A stretch of DNA of 20,867 nt, taken from NCBI GenBank assembly GCA_948468465.1, contig CAOKJJ010000085.1, forward strand, positions 1 to 20,867, in the 5' to 3' direction. Shown piece after piece: positions 8,082-15,470 of the stretch. Under the pieces are notes generated by a model that had not been told where the DNA came from, ran no database searches, and saw only the letters and a program-made list of their open reading frames with translations. Positions within the stretch are counted from its first letter, which is position 1; each line of letters opens with the position of its first letter. Source of the stretch: an uncultured Eubacterium sp. Its GTDB lineage: Bacteria > Bacillota_A > Clostridia > Lachnospirales > Lachnospiraceae. Both the position numbers and the translations under genes were made by a program.

Positions 8082-8537
8082 TTAATTAAATGGTAACTCT
8101 TCATCTATTCCATCCGGAATATTCATAAAGCCATCACCTGCTGCGCTTGGTGACGGTCTGTCCACCGGTGCAAATCCACCGCCAAAATGATCCGATCCTG
8201 AACTTGCGTTTTTACTCTCCGCAAACTCCTGATCTTCCGCAACAACATCTGTCGTATATACTTTCTGGCCATCCCGGTTGGTATAACTGCCAGTCTGAAT
8301 ACGACCTGTTACTACTATTTTCAAACCTTTACGAAAATATTTTTCTGCAAACTCCGCAGATCGTCCAAATGCCACACAGTTTATAAAATCTGCCGTCTGC
8401 TGGTCTCCTCCATTATTTCTGACAAAACGTCTGTCAACTGCTAATGTATATCTGGCAACCGCTGTCGATTGTTCTCCCTGAGAATAACGAATCTCAGGAT
8501 CTCTTGTCAATCGTCCCATAAGTATTACTTTATTCAT
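8082..8537 (-). CDS. ssb: Single-stranded DNA-binding protein
   Basis: Binds and protects ssDNA in replication, repair and recombination, and recruits partner proteins. The 151-residue protein begins with the OB fold (MNKVILMGRLTRDPEIRY; residues 1-105 approx.) containing DFINCVAFGRSAEF and the KVYTTDVVAE strand. A Gly/Ser/Pro-rich flexible linker follows, then the acidic tip EELPFN, the conserved interaction peptide. AAAGGAG lies ahead of the ATG. The position between rpsF and rpsR is the standard Bacillota arrangement. Confidence 0.98.
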   Translation of the reverse strand: MNKVILMGRLTRDPEIRYSQGEQSTAVARYTLAVDRRFVRNNGGDQQTADFINCVAFGRSAEFAEKYFRKGLKIVVTGRIQTGSYTNRDGQKVYTTDVVAEDQEFAESKNASSGSDHFGGGFAPVDRPSPSAAGDGFMNIPDGIDEELPFN

Positions 8538-8557
8538 ACTTCGATCTCCTTTATCTA

Positions 8558-8848
8558 CTATGCCTCGTCTTTACGAACACATAAGAACCGAAGAACGTTA
8601 TCCATAATACGGACTTTATGCTCGATTTGCGCTGGCGCAGATGCAGATGCTTCAAACTGGATAAAATAGAAAAAGCCTTCACTCATCTTTTGAATTTCAT
8701 AAGCTAATTTCTTTTTTCCCCATTCTTCTACTTCGGTAATTGTACCTCCGGCACGAGTCACATACTCTTTTGCCTTCTCAACTACTGCTGCTCTCGCATC
8801 ATCTTCGATTTTAGCATTCACAACGAGCGCTAATTCATACTTGTTCAT
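8558..8848 (-). CDS. rpsF: 30S ribosomal protein S6
   Basis: S6 partners S18 on the 30S platform. The 96-residue protein shows family features: MNKYELALVVNA at the start, EEWGKKKLAYEIQK in the middle (42-55) and GFFYFIQFEA (58-67). The ATG follows AAAGGAGGT at good spacing. First gene of rpsF-ssb-rpsR, with its own promoter and a structured leader that probably mediates feedback by the S6:S18 dimer. Confidence 0.98.
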   Translation of the reverse strand: MNKYELALVVNAKIEDDARAAVVEKAKEYVTRAGGTITEVEEWGKKKLAYEIQKMSEGFFYFIQFEASASAPAQIEHKVRIMDNVLRFLCVRKDEA

Positions 8849-8876
8849 GCGAATTGTACCTCCTTTTGGTCTCTGG

Positions 8877-8900
8877 CCTTCCCCTTACGGAAAAGCAAGG
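8877..8900 (-). promoter_or_regulatory. rpsF leader hairpin, candidate S6:S18 binding element
   Basis: Between the promoter and the rpsF ribosome binding site the transcript folds as CCUU / AAGG outside CUUUUC / GGGGAAG. The loop or bulge exposes CCGUAA, including the CCG trinucleotide. Bacterial S6:S18 leaders are known to present CCG to the S6:S18 complex for feedback control. Identification rests on position and the exposed CCG, not on a covariance-model match. Confidence 0.55.
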
Positions 8901-8905
8901 AATTT

Positions 8906-8914
8906 ATCATATCA
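8906..8914 (-). promoter_or_regulatory. Extended -10 promoter for rpsF-ssb-rpsR
   Basis: On the - strand TGATATGAT provides an extended -10 (TGN-TATGAT; hexamer 8906-8911). No good -35 is seen 16-18 bp upstream, consistent with an extended -10 type. It lies between the DUF951 stop (8942) and the rpsF leader. Confidence 0.5.
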
Positions 8915-8941
8915 CGAATACAAATGATAACATGATTGTTT

Positions 8942-9130
8942 TTAATTTGCAAGCTGTTTTTTGATTTTTTTTACATTTTTTTCTGCCTGGCTTCTTGCAA
9001 TCATAATCTGATGCCCGCATCCCATACATTTCAGGCGAAAATCCGCTCCAATCCGAAGAACCTCCCATTCAAAACTGCCGCATGGATGCTTTTTCTTTAA
9101 TTTCAGGATATCTCCCGGCTCTATATCCAT
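8942..9130 (-). CDS. DUF951 family small zinc-ribbon-like protein (YyzM type)
   Basis: A 62-residue protein. The ATG at 9130 is preferred because GAAAGGGG sits 6 bases before it. A TTG two codons upstream would abut the ribosome binding site. It has the DUF951 pattern: DIEPGD, then KKHPCGS (H15, C17), W, RIGADFRLKCMGCGH (C35, C38) and MIARSQ, probably a small zinc-binding fold. The molecular function is unknown. Family members sit near rpsF in Bacillota (yyzM region of B. subtilis), which matches here. It is probably co-transcribed with the upstream Sir2 gene, 39 bases away. Confidence 0.9.
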   Translation of the reverse strand: MDIEPGDILKLKKKHPCGSFEWEVLRIGADFRLKCMGCGHQIMIARSQAEKNVKKIKKQLAN

Positions 9131-9169
9131 AAGCAACCCCTTTCTGTAACCTTTCTGTAAGGAACAGTT

Positions 9170-9898
9170 TTATAAATGAATCTGGCTGAATACTTCGCCA
9201 ATGCTTTCCTGTATCAGCAAATCCGCACGCCTGTCCATCGGCGTTGCTGATTTATTGATCAGCACAAGTTTGTTTCCTCTGTAATAGTCAACCAAACCAG
9301 CTGCCGGATATACTGCCAGAGAAGTCCCCCCTATGATTAAAACATCCGCGTTTGAAATATACATAACCGCTTTCTGCATCGTCTGCGTATCTAATCCTTC
9401 TTCATATAATACAACATCCGGTTTAATATCTCCGCCGCATTCATCACAAAGCGGAACCCCTGTTTGATTTTTCATATAATATGCATCAAATTGTTTGGCG
9501 CATTTTCTGCAGTAATTGCGATGAACACTTCCATGCAGCTCCAGCACTTCTTTGCTGCCGGCCATTTGATGCAGTCCATCAATGTTTTGTGTAATTACAG
9601 CTTTTAATTTTCCTGCCTGTTCCAGTTCTGCTAATTTTAAATGGGCAGCGTTTGGCTTTGCATCCAAATATAACATTTTATCATAGTAAAAACGATAAAA
9701 TTCTTCGGTGTTGCTGACATAAAAAGAATGGCTCAAAATAGTTTCCGGCGGATAATCATATTTTTGATTATACAATCCGTCAACACTGCGGAAATCAGGG
9801 ATATTACTTTCCGTAGATACCCCTGCGCCGCCGAAAAATACTATATTATCTGAATTTGTAATCATATCCTGTAATTGTTCTGTTTTTTCTGATGACAT
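9170..9898 (-). CDS. Sir2-family NAD-dependent protein deacylase (CobB-like)
   Basis: Removes acyl groups from lysines using NAD+, producing nicotinamide and O-acyl-ADP-ribose; cytoplasmic. The 242-residue length is that of a minimal sirtuin. Motifs in order: GGAGVSTESNIPDFRS (23-38, NAD binding); TQNIDGLHQMAG (103-114); catalytic His122 in ELHGSVH; four zinc cysteines at 130, 133 (CRKC) and 151, 154 (CDEC); GGTSLAVYPAAGL (190-202) and LINKS (213-217). All key residues are present. The segment PDVVLYEEGL replaces the more usual phenylalanine-rich version, so acyl preference is uncertain. AGAGGG precedes the ATG. The gap of 85 bases from spmB holds no convincing promoter. Targets cannot be told from sequence; acetyl-CoA synthetase or histone-like proteins are family precedents. 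Confidence 0.96.
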   Translation of the reverse strand: MSSEKTEQLQDMITNSDNIVFFGGAGVSTESNIPDFRSVDGLYNQKYDYPPETILSHSFYVSNTEEFYRFYYDKMLYLDAKPNAAHLKLAELEQAGKLKAVITQNIDGLHQMAGSKEVLELHGSVHRNYCRKCAKQFDAYYMKNQTGVPLCDECGGDIKPDVVLYEEGLDTQTMQKAVMYISNADVLIIGGTSLAVYPAAGLVDYYRGNKLVLINKSATPMDRRADLLIQESIGEVFSQIHL

Positions 9899-9983
9899 AT
9901 TTTATCCCTCTTTCTGGCTGTTCAAAAATTTTGTCCTGCTGCTTACTATATGTAAATAACTGAAACCATTTGCATACAGTTCC

Positions 9984-10508
9984 TTACATCTGTCCTGCCA
10001 GTAAAATACTGGCGATTGTACCTGCGATTGTTGCAATCATTGCACCGGTAAGCGTCCATCTTGTCTTTTTTATTTTAACAGCCATAAAATAAACAGACAT
10101 TGTATAAAATACAGTTTCTGTAGAACTCATCATAATCGAACAAATGTATCCCAGCATAGAATCTGTCCCATATTTTTTAAAAATATCCAAAACGAGTCCC
10201 GTAGCCGCTGAATTTGAAAACAGCCGGACCACAAATACAGGTACAATTTCACCTGGAATCAGTTGATCGCCAATAAGATTGCTGAATGCTGAAGAAAATG
10301 CCTCTAAAAGTCCGGAAGCCCTTAATATCCCCACTGCAACCATTAAGCCTATTAATGTCGGCATTATTTTAATGACAGTACGAAATCCGTCTTCAGCACC
10401 ATGAATAAAATCTTCATAAATATTTCTTTTTTGCAGCAATCCTGTTCCAACGATATAAAAAATGAGCAGAGGAATAATTGTATCAGACAAAAATATCAGC
10501 AGTTTCAT
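9984..10508 (-). CDS. spmB: Spore maturation protein SpmB
   Basis: An integral membrane protein of the nucleoside-recognition (Gate) domain family. In B. subtilis SpmA and SpmB are needed for proper dehydration of the spore core. The 174-residue length matches. Recognisable segments are FIHGAEDGFRTVIKIMP (34-50), LIGLMVAVGILRASG (52-66), PVFVVRLFSNSAATG (90-104) and MMSSTETVFYTMSVYF (126-141), with several hydrophobic helices. The partner spmA, usually directly upstream, is not here; a SpoIID-like gene takes that place, 33 bases away. The only ribosome binding site is a modest AGG before the ATG. Expected to be mother-cell-expressed during sporulation (family knowledge). Confidence 0.93.
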   Translation of the reverse strand: MKLLIFLSDTIIPLLIFYIVGTGLLQKRNIYEDFIHGAEDGFRTVIKIMPTLIGLMVAVGILRASGLLEAFSSAFSNLIGDQLIPGEIVPVFVVRLFSNSAATGLVLDIFKKYGTDSMLGYICSIMMSSTETVFYTMSVYFMAVKIKKTRWTLTGAMIATIAGTIASILLAGQM

Positions 10509-10519
10509 TCATTGATACC

Positions 10520-10538
10520 TATGATTCGAATTATCATA
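10520..10538. repeat. Inverted repeat between the SpoIID-like gene and spmB
   Basis: TATGATTCGAATTATCATA: arms TATGAT and ATCATA around TTCGAA, nearly filling the 33-bp gap. It could be a protein-binding site or an RNA hairpin that tunes spmB translation. There is no T run after it, so it is not an ordinary terminator. Confidence 0.4.
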
Positions 10539-10541
10539 TAT

Positions 10542-11507
10542 TTATGCTTCTTCCTGCAATTGTATGTGTGTAACATCTATTCCATTATAATAATATTCCA
10601 GAATCTGCATATAACTGCTGCCTTCTTTTGCCATTTCATTCGCTCCATATTGACTCATTCCATATCCTTGTCCGTATCCTTTTGTAACAATACGCACTTT
10701 ATCATCTATTTCTTTGATAGAAAAACAAGTAGAATTTAACGCAAATAACTCTCTGAATTCCTCCCCGCTGATTTTCTTTCCCTGAAGCTGTAAAGAAAGA
10801 ACATAGGAAGCACTGTCGCGTTCTGAAACAGATACCATATCCTCAATATTTTCTTCTGAATATTTAAGTTCTGCGTCAACGGATTTTAATTTATTGAAGA
10901 ACTGCTTTTTAGTATAAAATTCTATTTTCAAAAAACGTTCATTTTTAACATCCCACATGCTTGACACTGATTTTAAATAAGATTTGCTTTCTTTCGTATT
11001 TGTATCTTTTTCTTTATCATTTTCCGTATCTTTATTATTTTCCGTATCTTTATCTTTTTCTGCAATTCCTCTTGTTTTTCCAGCGCTCACATAATGAAAA
11101 GGAAGCTGTACCAGTTTTTCCTGAAAAGTTACAACTTCATTTGCAGTCTCCTCCACACAGTCTTTCAAAAGCTCATAATATTTTTGAAATTCTTTTCCTC
11201 CTATGCGTTCTCGCAATTCATCCCGAGGAATATATTTTGGTTCCGGCTGATCATGTTCTCTTGCATATTCCAGATTTGTCCTGGCAATCACCGCCTGCGC
11301 TTTTAACGCCTCTTTTTCATACGTTACAGGCATCTCACCAGCAATGATAAGAATCAAATGTTCTGTATCCTTGTCCGGCTGATTCTCGGAAACCTCCTCT
11401 TCTCCAGAATCATTTATAAAATCTCCCTGTACAACAAACGTAACAAGATAAGGCAGACATACGATAATAACAATCAGTGATAATAAGGTTTTTATTCTTT
11501 CCATCAT
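10542..11507 (-). CDS. SpoIID/LytB-domain protein (probable peptidoglycan lytic transglycosylase)
   Basis: A 321-residue membrane-anchored protein with one N-terminal hydrophobic segment (about 8-26). The SpoIID domain is recognised from EKEALKAQAVIARTN (64-78), in which Glu66 matches the catalytic glutamate of SpoIID; from FHYVSAGKTRG (137-147) and YLKSVSSMWD (177-186); and from the C-terminal GYGQGYGMSQYGANEMAKEG (277-296). SpoIID cleaves glycan strands denuded of side chains during forespore engulfment. Whether this is the canonical SpoIID or a paralogue cannot be settled here, as it is not next to spoIIQ or spoIIIA-type genes. It carries an unusual Asp/Glu/Lys/Asn-rich insertion (150-174) built from tandem repeats. 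The start is one of two adjacent ATGs, with a weak ribosome binding site. It lies 28 bases after rsmA. Confidence 0.85.
   Translation of the reverse strand: MMERIKTLLSLIVIIVCLPYLVTFVVQGDFINDSGEEEVSENQPDKDTEHLILIIAGEMPVTYEKEALKAQAVIARTNLEYAREHDQPEPKYIPRDELRERIGGKEFQKYYELLKDCVEETANEVVTFQEKLVQLPFHYVSAGKTRGIAEKDKDTENNKDTENDKEKDTNTKESKSYLKSVSSMWDVKNERFLKIEFYTKKQFFNKLKSVDAELKYSEENIEDMVSVSERDSASYVLSLQLQGKKISGEEFRELFALNSTCFSIKEIDDKVRIVTKGYGQGYGMSQYGANEMAKEGSSYMQILEYYYNGIDVTHIQLQEEA
11016..11051 (-). repeat. Two tandem 18-bp repeats inside the SpoIID-like gene
   Basis: Two copies of an 18-bp unit (coding AAAGATACGGAAAATRAT, read on the - strand) differ by one base. Degenerate copies follow on the low-coordinate side. 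They encode the repeated KDTEN peptide. The in-frame period predicts length variation between strains. Confidence 0.8.
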
Positions 11508-11535
11508 GTTATCATTCTATGTTTGTGTTCTTTTT

Positions 11536-12405
11536 TTAATGACTAAAATCATAAAATACATTCGCAAGATCAGCAAATTGTTCTAACGTCAATGCCTCAC
11601 CCCGCACAGATGCCAAAAGACCGGCCTCTTCCATACATGCCTGAATCTGCTCTTTGTTTAATGTGATCTTCGAAAAATTATTTAAAGCATTTGCCAATGT
11701 TTTTCTTCTCTGATTAAAAGCCGCACGAATAAGGTCAAACAACAGTTTTTCATCTTTTACCTGTACCGGAGGATTTGAATAGCATTTCAGGCAAATGACA
11801 GCGCTGCCTACAGTGGGCCTTGGCATAAAACAATTCGGAGGTACATTTGCCGCAATTTCCGGCTTTGCGTAATACTGTACTGCCAGAGACAATGCTCCGT
11901 AATTCTTTGTACCAGGTTCTGCTTTCATCCGGTCTGCAACTTCTTTCTGAACCATTACTGTAACACTCTTAAGCGGAACATGACTCTCAAAAAGCCCCAT
12001 AATGATTGGCGTTGTAATGTAATAAGGAAGATTTGCCACAACTTTGATTGGTTTGCCGCCATTTTTCTCTTCAGCCAGCTTTTTTATATCTACTTTCAAA
12101 ATATCATCATTGACAACCTCCACGTTTTTATAAATACTCAGCGTATCCTGCAAGACAGGAATCAGATTCTGATCTATTTCCACTGCCGTCACAAACGCTG
12201 CGTTTTCACAAAGAAACTGAGTCATTGTACCAATTCCGGGACCTATTTCCAGAACAAACTCATCTTTTGAGACAGATGCTGCCATTATAATTTTATGCAT
12301 CACATGTGAATCAATCAAAAAATTCTGACCAAATTTTTTCTGAAAGCGAAAATTATATTTTTGCAATATTTCAGCTGTTTTCTGTGGCTGTATTAAATCT
12401 CCCAT
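11536..12405 (-). CDS. rsmA: 16S rRNA (A1518/A1519) dimethyltransferase RsmA/KsgA
   Basis: Uses S-adenosylmethionine to dimethylate two adjacent adenines near the 3' end of 16S rRNA; a late check in 30S assembly. With the ATG at 12405 the protein has 289 aa. An ATG 7 codons upstream (12426) lacks a ribosome binding site, whereas GGAAAGGG lies just before the chosen one. Motifs: KFGQNFLID (24-32), SAM-binding EIGPGIGTMTQ (53-63), VEIDQNL (75-81), catalytic NLPYY (125-129), MVQKEVADRM, and AAFNQRRKTLAN near the C-terminal domain. All are intact. The metG-tatD-rsmA order is the Bacillota standard, but the rnmV gene often found between tatD and rsmA is absent. Confidence 0.97.
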   Translation of the reverse strand: MGDLIQPQKTAEILQKYNFRFQKKFGQNFLIDSHVMHKIIMAASVSKDEFVLEIGPGIGTMTQFLCENAAFVTAVEIDQNLIPVLQDTLSIYKNVEVVNDDILKVDIKKLAEEKNGGKPIKVVANLPYYITTPIIMGLFESHVPLKSVTVMVQKEVADRMKAEPGTKNYGALSLAVQYYAKPEIAANVPPNCFMPRPTVGSAVICLKCYSNPPVQVKDEKLLFDLIRAAFNQRRKTLANALNNFSKITLNKEQIQACMEEAGLLASVRGEALTLEQFADLANVFYDFSH

Positions 12406-12514
12406 GTAACCCTTTCCATCATACACTGCTGTTCATCATCATTATTTATTTAGGAACTGTGAAGAAATAACTTATGCAAGCTTCGCCGGATTTTCTGTAA
12501 ATAACACAGTTTGT

Positions 12515-13297
12515 TTATATATCGTTCTTTAGCTGATACATCTGATACGCGTTCCGCTCTGTCACGCGAATGACCTCTTCTTCTGTGATTCCTTTAATCT
12601 CTGCAATTTTTTTCACTATATAAGAAAGATACAAAGAACTGTTCCTCTGTCCGCGAAATGGTTCCGGCGCCATATACGGACAGTCTGTCTCTAATAAAAT
12701 AGATTCCAGCGGTATTTTTTCCACCGTTTTCTTCAGTTTTTTTGCGTTTTTGAAAGTAACTACTCCTCCAACACCAATATAATAGCCCATACGCACATAT
12801 TCTTCTGCTATTTCACAAGAATATGAAAAACAATGAATGACTCCCGGAATCTGCTTCTTATGTGCTTTTTTCATAATGTCAAGTGTATCCTGCGCTGCGT
12901 CTCTGGAATGAATGATAACCGGAAGGCTCATTTGCCCGGCTAATTCCAGCTGTCTTAAAAACCACTCTCTCTGTTTTGCCTGAACTTTTTCTTCTTTGTC
13001 CCAATAATAATCCAGTCCAATCTCGCCGATCGCAACCACTTTCGGGCACTTTGCCTGCTCTTTGAGCCAATCATATGCTTTTTCATTCAAACAGCTTATT
13101 TCACTTGGATGTACGCCAACTGCCGCATAAATAAAATCATACGTTTCAGCCAGTTCTAAACTTTTTTTCACCGTTTCAACAGAAGAACTGACATTTACAA
13201 TTTTATCAATGCCATGTACATACATAGAAGTAAGAAGCTCATGCCTGTCCAAATCAAATTTTTCATCCTCGTAATGCGCATGCGTATCAAAAATCAT
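12515..13297 (-). CDS. tatD: TatD-family metal-dependent hydrolase (DNase)
   Basis: A TIM-barrel phosphoesterase/deoxyribonuclease of the amidohydrolase superfamily; 260 residues, typical. Metal ligands are visible: DTHAH (H6, H8), GEIGLDYYWD (E92 at 91-100), IIHSRDA (H130), IHCFSYS (H155) and LLETDCPYMAPEP (D205). RNSSLYL and the C-terminal RNAYQMY are also family features. GGAG precedes the ATG at 8 bases. It lies downstream of metG across a terminator, so its expression may depend on partial read-through or an unrecognised promoter. Confidence 0.96.
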   Translation of the reverse strand: MIFDTHAHYEDEKFDLDRHELLTSMYVHGIDKIVNVSSSVETVKKSLELAETYDFIYAAVGVHPSEISCLNEKAYDWLKEQAKCPKVVAIGEIGLDYYWDKEEKVQAKQREWFLRQLELAGQMSLPVIIHSRDAAQDTLDIMKKAHKKQIPGVIHCFSYSCEIAEEYVRMGYYIGVGGVVTFKNAKKLKKTVEKIPLESILLETDCPYMAPEPFRGQRNSSLYLSYIVKKIAEIKGITEEEVIRVTERNAYQMYQLKNDI

Positions 13298-13348
13298 AGC
13301 TTCACTCCAGCAATTCTAATTAAATTTAGAAAATCAACAGCAATAAAA

Positions 13349-13379
13349 CCCGTAAACACAAATCTTTCGTGTTTACGGG
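13349..13379 (-). terminator. Intrinsic terminator between metG and tatD
   Basis: A perfect 11-bp stem, CCCGTAAACAC (13349-13359) and GTGTTTACGGG (13369-13379), with a 9-base loop. On the - strand it is followed by TTTTATTG. The short T run suggests partial termination, leaving tatD and rsmA reachable from the metG promoter. Confidence 0.8.
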
Positions 13380-13438
13380 AAATTCAGAACAACAATTGTA
13401 ACAGCTCAAATCACCCTTAAACTGTTACCAACAATTCT

Positions 13439-15403
13439 CTAGCAAATTTCAGCCCCGGACGGCATTGTTTTTTCTGGTGCCATCAAAGCAAGTTCTCCGT
13501 TTTCATCTTCAGCACATAATAACATACCTTCTGATAATACACCTGCCAGTTTTGCCGGCTTTAAGTTTACTAAAACCATGACTTTTTTTCCAACCATTTC
13601 TTCCGGTGTATAATATTTACGAATTCCAGATACAATTTGTTTCACCTGGCTGCCAATTCTTACTTGTGAACATAATAGTTTTTTTGACTTTTCCACTGCT
13701 TTGCATTCAATGATTTCACCAACCTGGAACTGCATTTTTTCAAAATCATCAAAAGTAATTTCCGCTTTCGGTTCCAAATCTATCACAGTATGATTCCCTT
13801 CGTCTGCAGGCGTTTCCTTCTCTGCAACCGGATGCAATGCATTCACCCGTTCCATAACTTCTTTTATGTCTAAACGAGCAAATAAAATCTCAGGCTTTTC
13901 TGTCACTTTTGTTCCATTTTTATAGCTGCCAAACTGATGCAGATGGTCAAACGGCACCTCTTTTGCGTTTAACTGCCTGAAAATATTTTCCGCGGTATCC
14001 GGCATAAAACTCTTTAACAGCGTTGCTCCAATCGTAATGCTTTCTACCAGATTATACAAAACTTCCGAAAGTCTCGGCTTCTTTGTTTCCTCTTTTCCCA
14101 ATATCCACGGCGTTGTTTCATCAATATACTTATTGCAGCGCTTAAATAAATTAAAAATCTCAGTAATCGCATCTGCAACACGTAAATCAGACATTTTTTC
14201 AGATACTTTTTCTGCCGTCTTCGTTACAACTTCTTTTAACTGCGCATCTACTTCTTCTGTAACTCCTGTGGAAGACACAATACCGTCAAAATATTTGTTG
14301 CTCATAGAAATTGTCCGATTAACCAGATTGCCAAGCGTATTTGCCAGCTCTGAGTTCAAACGTTCTACAATCAGATCCCAGGAAATCAAACCGTCGTTAT
14401 CAAACGGCATTTCATGCAGCACAAAAAACCGAACCGCATCTATTCCAAAAAAATCAACCAATTCATCCGCATAAAGCACATTGCCTTTGGACTTACTCAT
14501 TTTGCCATCGCTTTGAATCAGCCACGGATGACCAAAAATCTGCTTCGGTAATGGAAGATCTAACGCCATTAAGAAAATCGGCCAGTAAATCGTATGAAAA
14601 CGAATAATATCTTTGCCAATCAAATGCAAATCAGCCGGCCAGTTTTTTTCAAATAATTCACTGGATTCTTCTCCGCATTTATAGCCAATCCCCGTAATAT
14701 AGTTTGTCAAAGCATCCAGCCATACATAAATGACATGTTTTTCATCAAAATCAACTGGAATCCCCCAGTCAAAAGACGTTCTCGACACACACAAATCCTG
14801 AAGCCCCGGCAGCAGAAAATTGTTCATCATCTCATTTTTTCTGGATACCGGCTGTATAAATTCAGGATGTTCATTAATATGTGCAATCAACCGATCCGCA
14901 TATTTACTCATTTTAAAGAAATATGCTTCTTCCTTCGCAGGTTTCACCTCACGTCCGCAGTCCGGACATTTTCCATCCACTAACTGTGATTCCGTCCAAA
15001 ATGACTCGCAAGGTGTACAATACAGTCCTTCATAAGAGCTTTTATAGATATCACCTTTTTCATACAGTTTCCGAAATATTTTCTGTACCTGCTTTTCATG
15101 ATCATCATCTGTTGTACGAATAAAATGATCATAAGAACAATTCATTAAGTCCCAGATTTTTTTTATCTCATCCGCAACTTTATCAACATATTCTTTTGGA
15201 GTAATGCCTGCTTCCTGAGCCTTTTGCTCTATCTTCTGGCCATGCTCGTCTGTTCCGGTCTGGAAATATACGTCATAACCTTCCTGTCTTTTATATCGCG
15301 CAATAGCATCTGCCAGCACAATTTCGTAAGTATTGCCGATATGTGGCTTACCAGATGCGTACGCGATCGCTGTCGTCATATAAAATTTGCCTTTGCTGTT
15401 CAT
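13439..15403 (-). CDS. metG: Methionyl-tRNA synthetase
   Basis: Charges tRNA-Met with methionine using ATP. The 654-residue length fits the form with a C-terminal tRNA-binding domain. The class I signatures are HIGN at 21-24 and KMSKS at 301-305. The connective peptide carries one CxxC pair set (C129, C132, C146, C149), a probable zinc knuckle. The anticodon-binding region follows KMSKS; residues about 548-654 are the EMAP/Trbp111-like tRNA-binding domain (FEKMQFQVGEI, KLAGVLSEGMLL). The ATG has only a distant AAGGAAAGG about 15 bases upstream. It lies 67 bases after the zinc-ribbon gene with a candidate promoter between. No T-box or other leader is visible in that short gap, unlike tyrS. Confidence 0.98.
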   Translation of the reverse strand: MNSKGKFYMTTAIAYASGKPHIGNTYEIVLADAIARYKRQEGYDVYFQTGTDEHGQKIEQKAQEAGITPKEYVDKVADEIKKIWDLMNCSYDHFIRTTDDDHEKQVQKIFRKLYEKGDIYKSSYEGLYCTPCESFWTESQLVDGKCPDCGREVKPAKEEAYFFKMSKYADRLIAHINEHPEFIQPVSRKNEMMNNFLLPGLQDLCVSRTSFDWGIPVDFDEKHVIYVWLDALTNYITGIGYKCGEESSELFEKNWPADLHLIGKDIIRFHTIYWPIFLMALDLPLPKQIFGHPWLIQSDGKMSKSKGNVLYADELVDFFGIDAVRFFVLHEMPFDNDGLISWDLIVERLNSELANTLGNLVNRTISMSNKYFDGIVSSTGVTEEVDAQLKEVVTKTAEKVSEKMSDLRVADAITEIFNLFKRCNKYIDETTPWILGKEETKKPRLSEVLYNLVESITIGATLLKSFMPDTAENIFRQLNAKEVPFDHLHQFGSYKNGTKVTEKPEILFARLDIKEVMERVNALHPVAEKETPADEGNHTVIDLEPKAEITFDDFEKMQFQVGEIIECKAVEKSKKLLCSQVRIGSQVKQIVSGIRKYYTPEEMVGKKVMVLVNLKPAKLAGVLSEGMLLCAEDENGELALMAPEKTMPSGAEIC

Positions 15404-15442
15404 ATCTGATTTCTATAACCTTTCCTTCACATGTAAACTTTT

Positions 15443-15470
15443 ATAATAAAGTATTTTCCGCTAAATCCAA
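15443..15470 (-). promoter_or_regulatory. Possible metG promoter
   Basis: On the - strand TTGGAT (15465-15470) and TATTAT (15443-15448) are 16 bp apart, just after the stop of the zinc-ribbon gene. The match is moderate, and metG could instead be co-transcribed with that gene. Confidence 0.35.

Noticed and set aside
12406..12426. Seven-residue N-terminal extension of RsmA
   Set aside because: The upstream ATG lacks a ribosome binding site, while GGAAAGGG lies before the internal ATG at 12405.
14037..14474. A 145-codon + strand open frame inside metG
   Set aside because: It lies wholly antisense to the intact, conserved metG and has no recognisable start signal.
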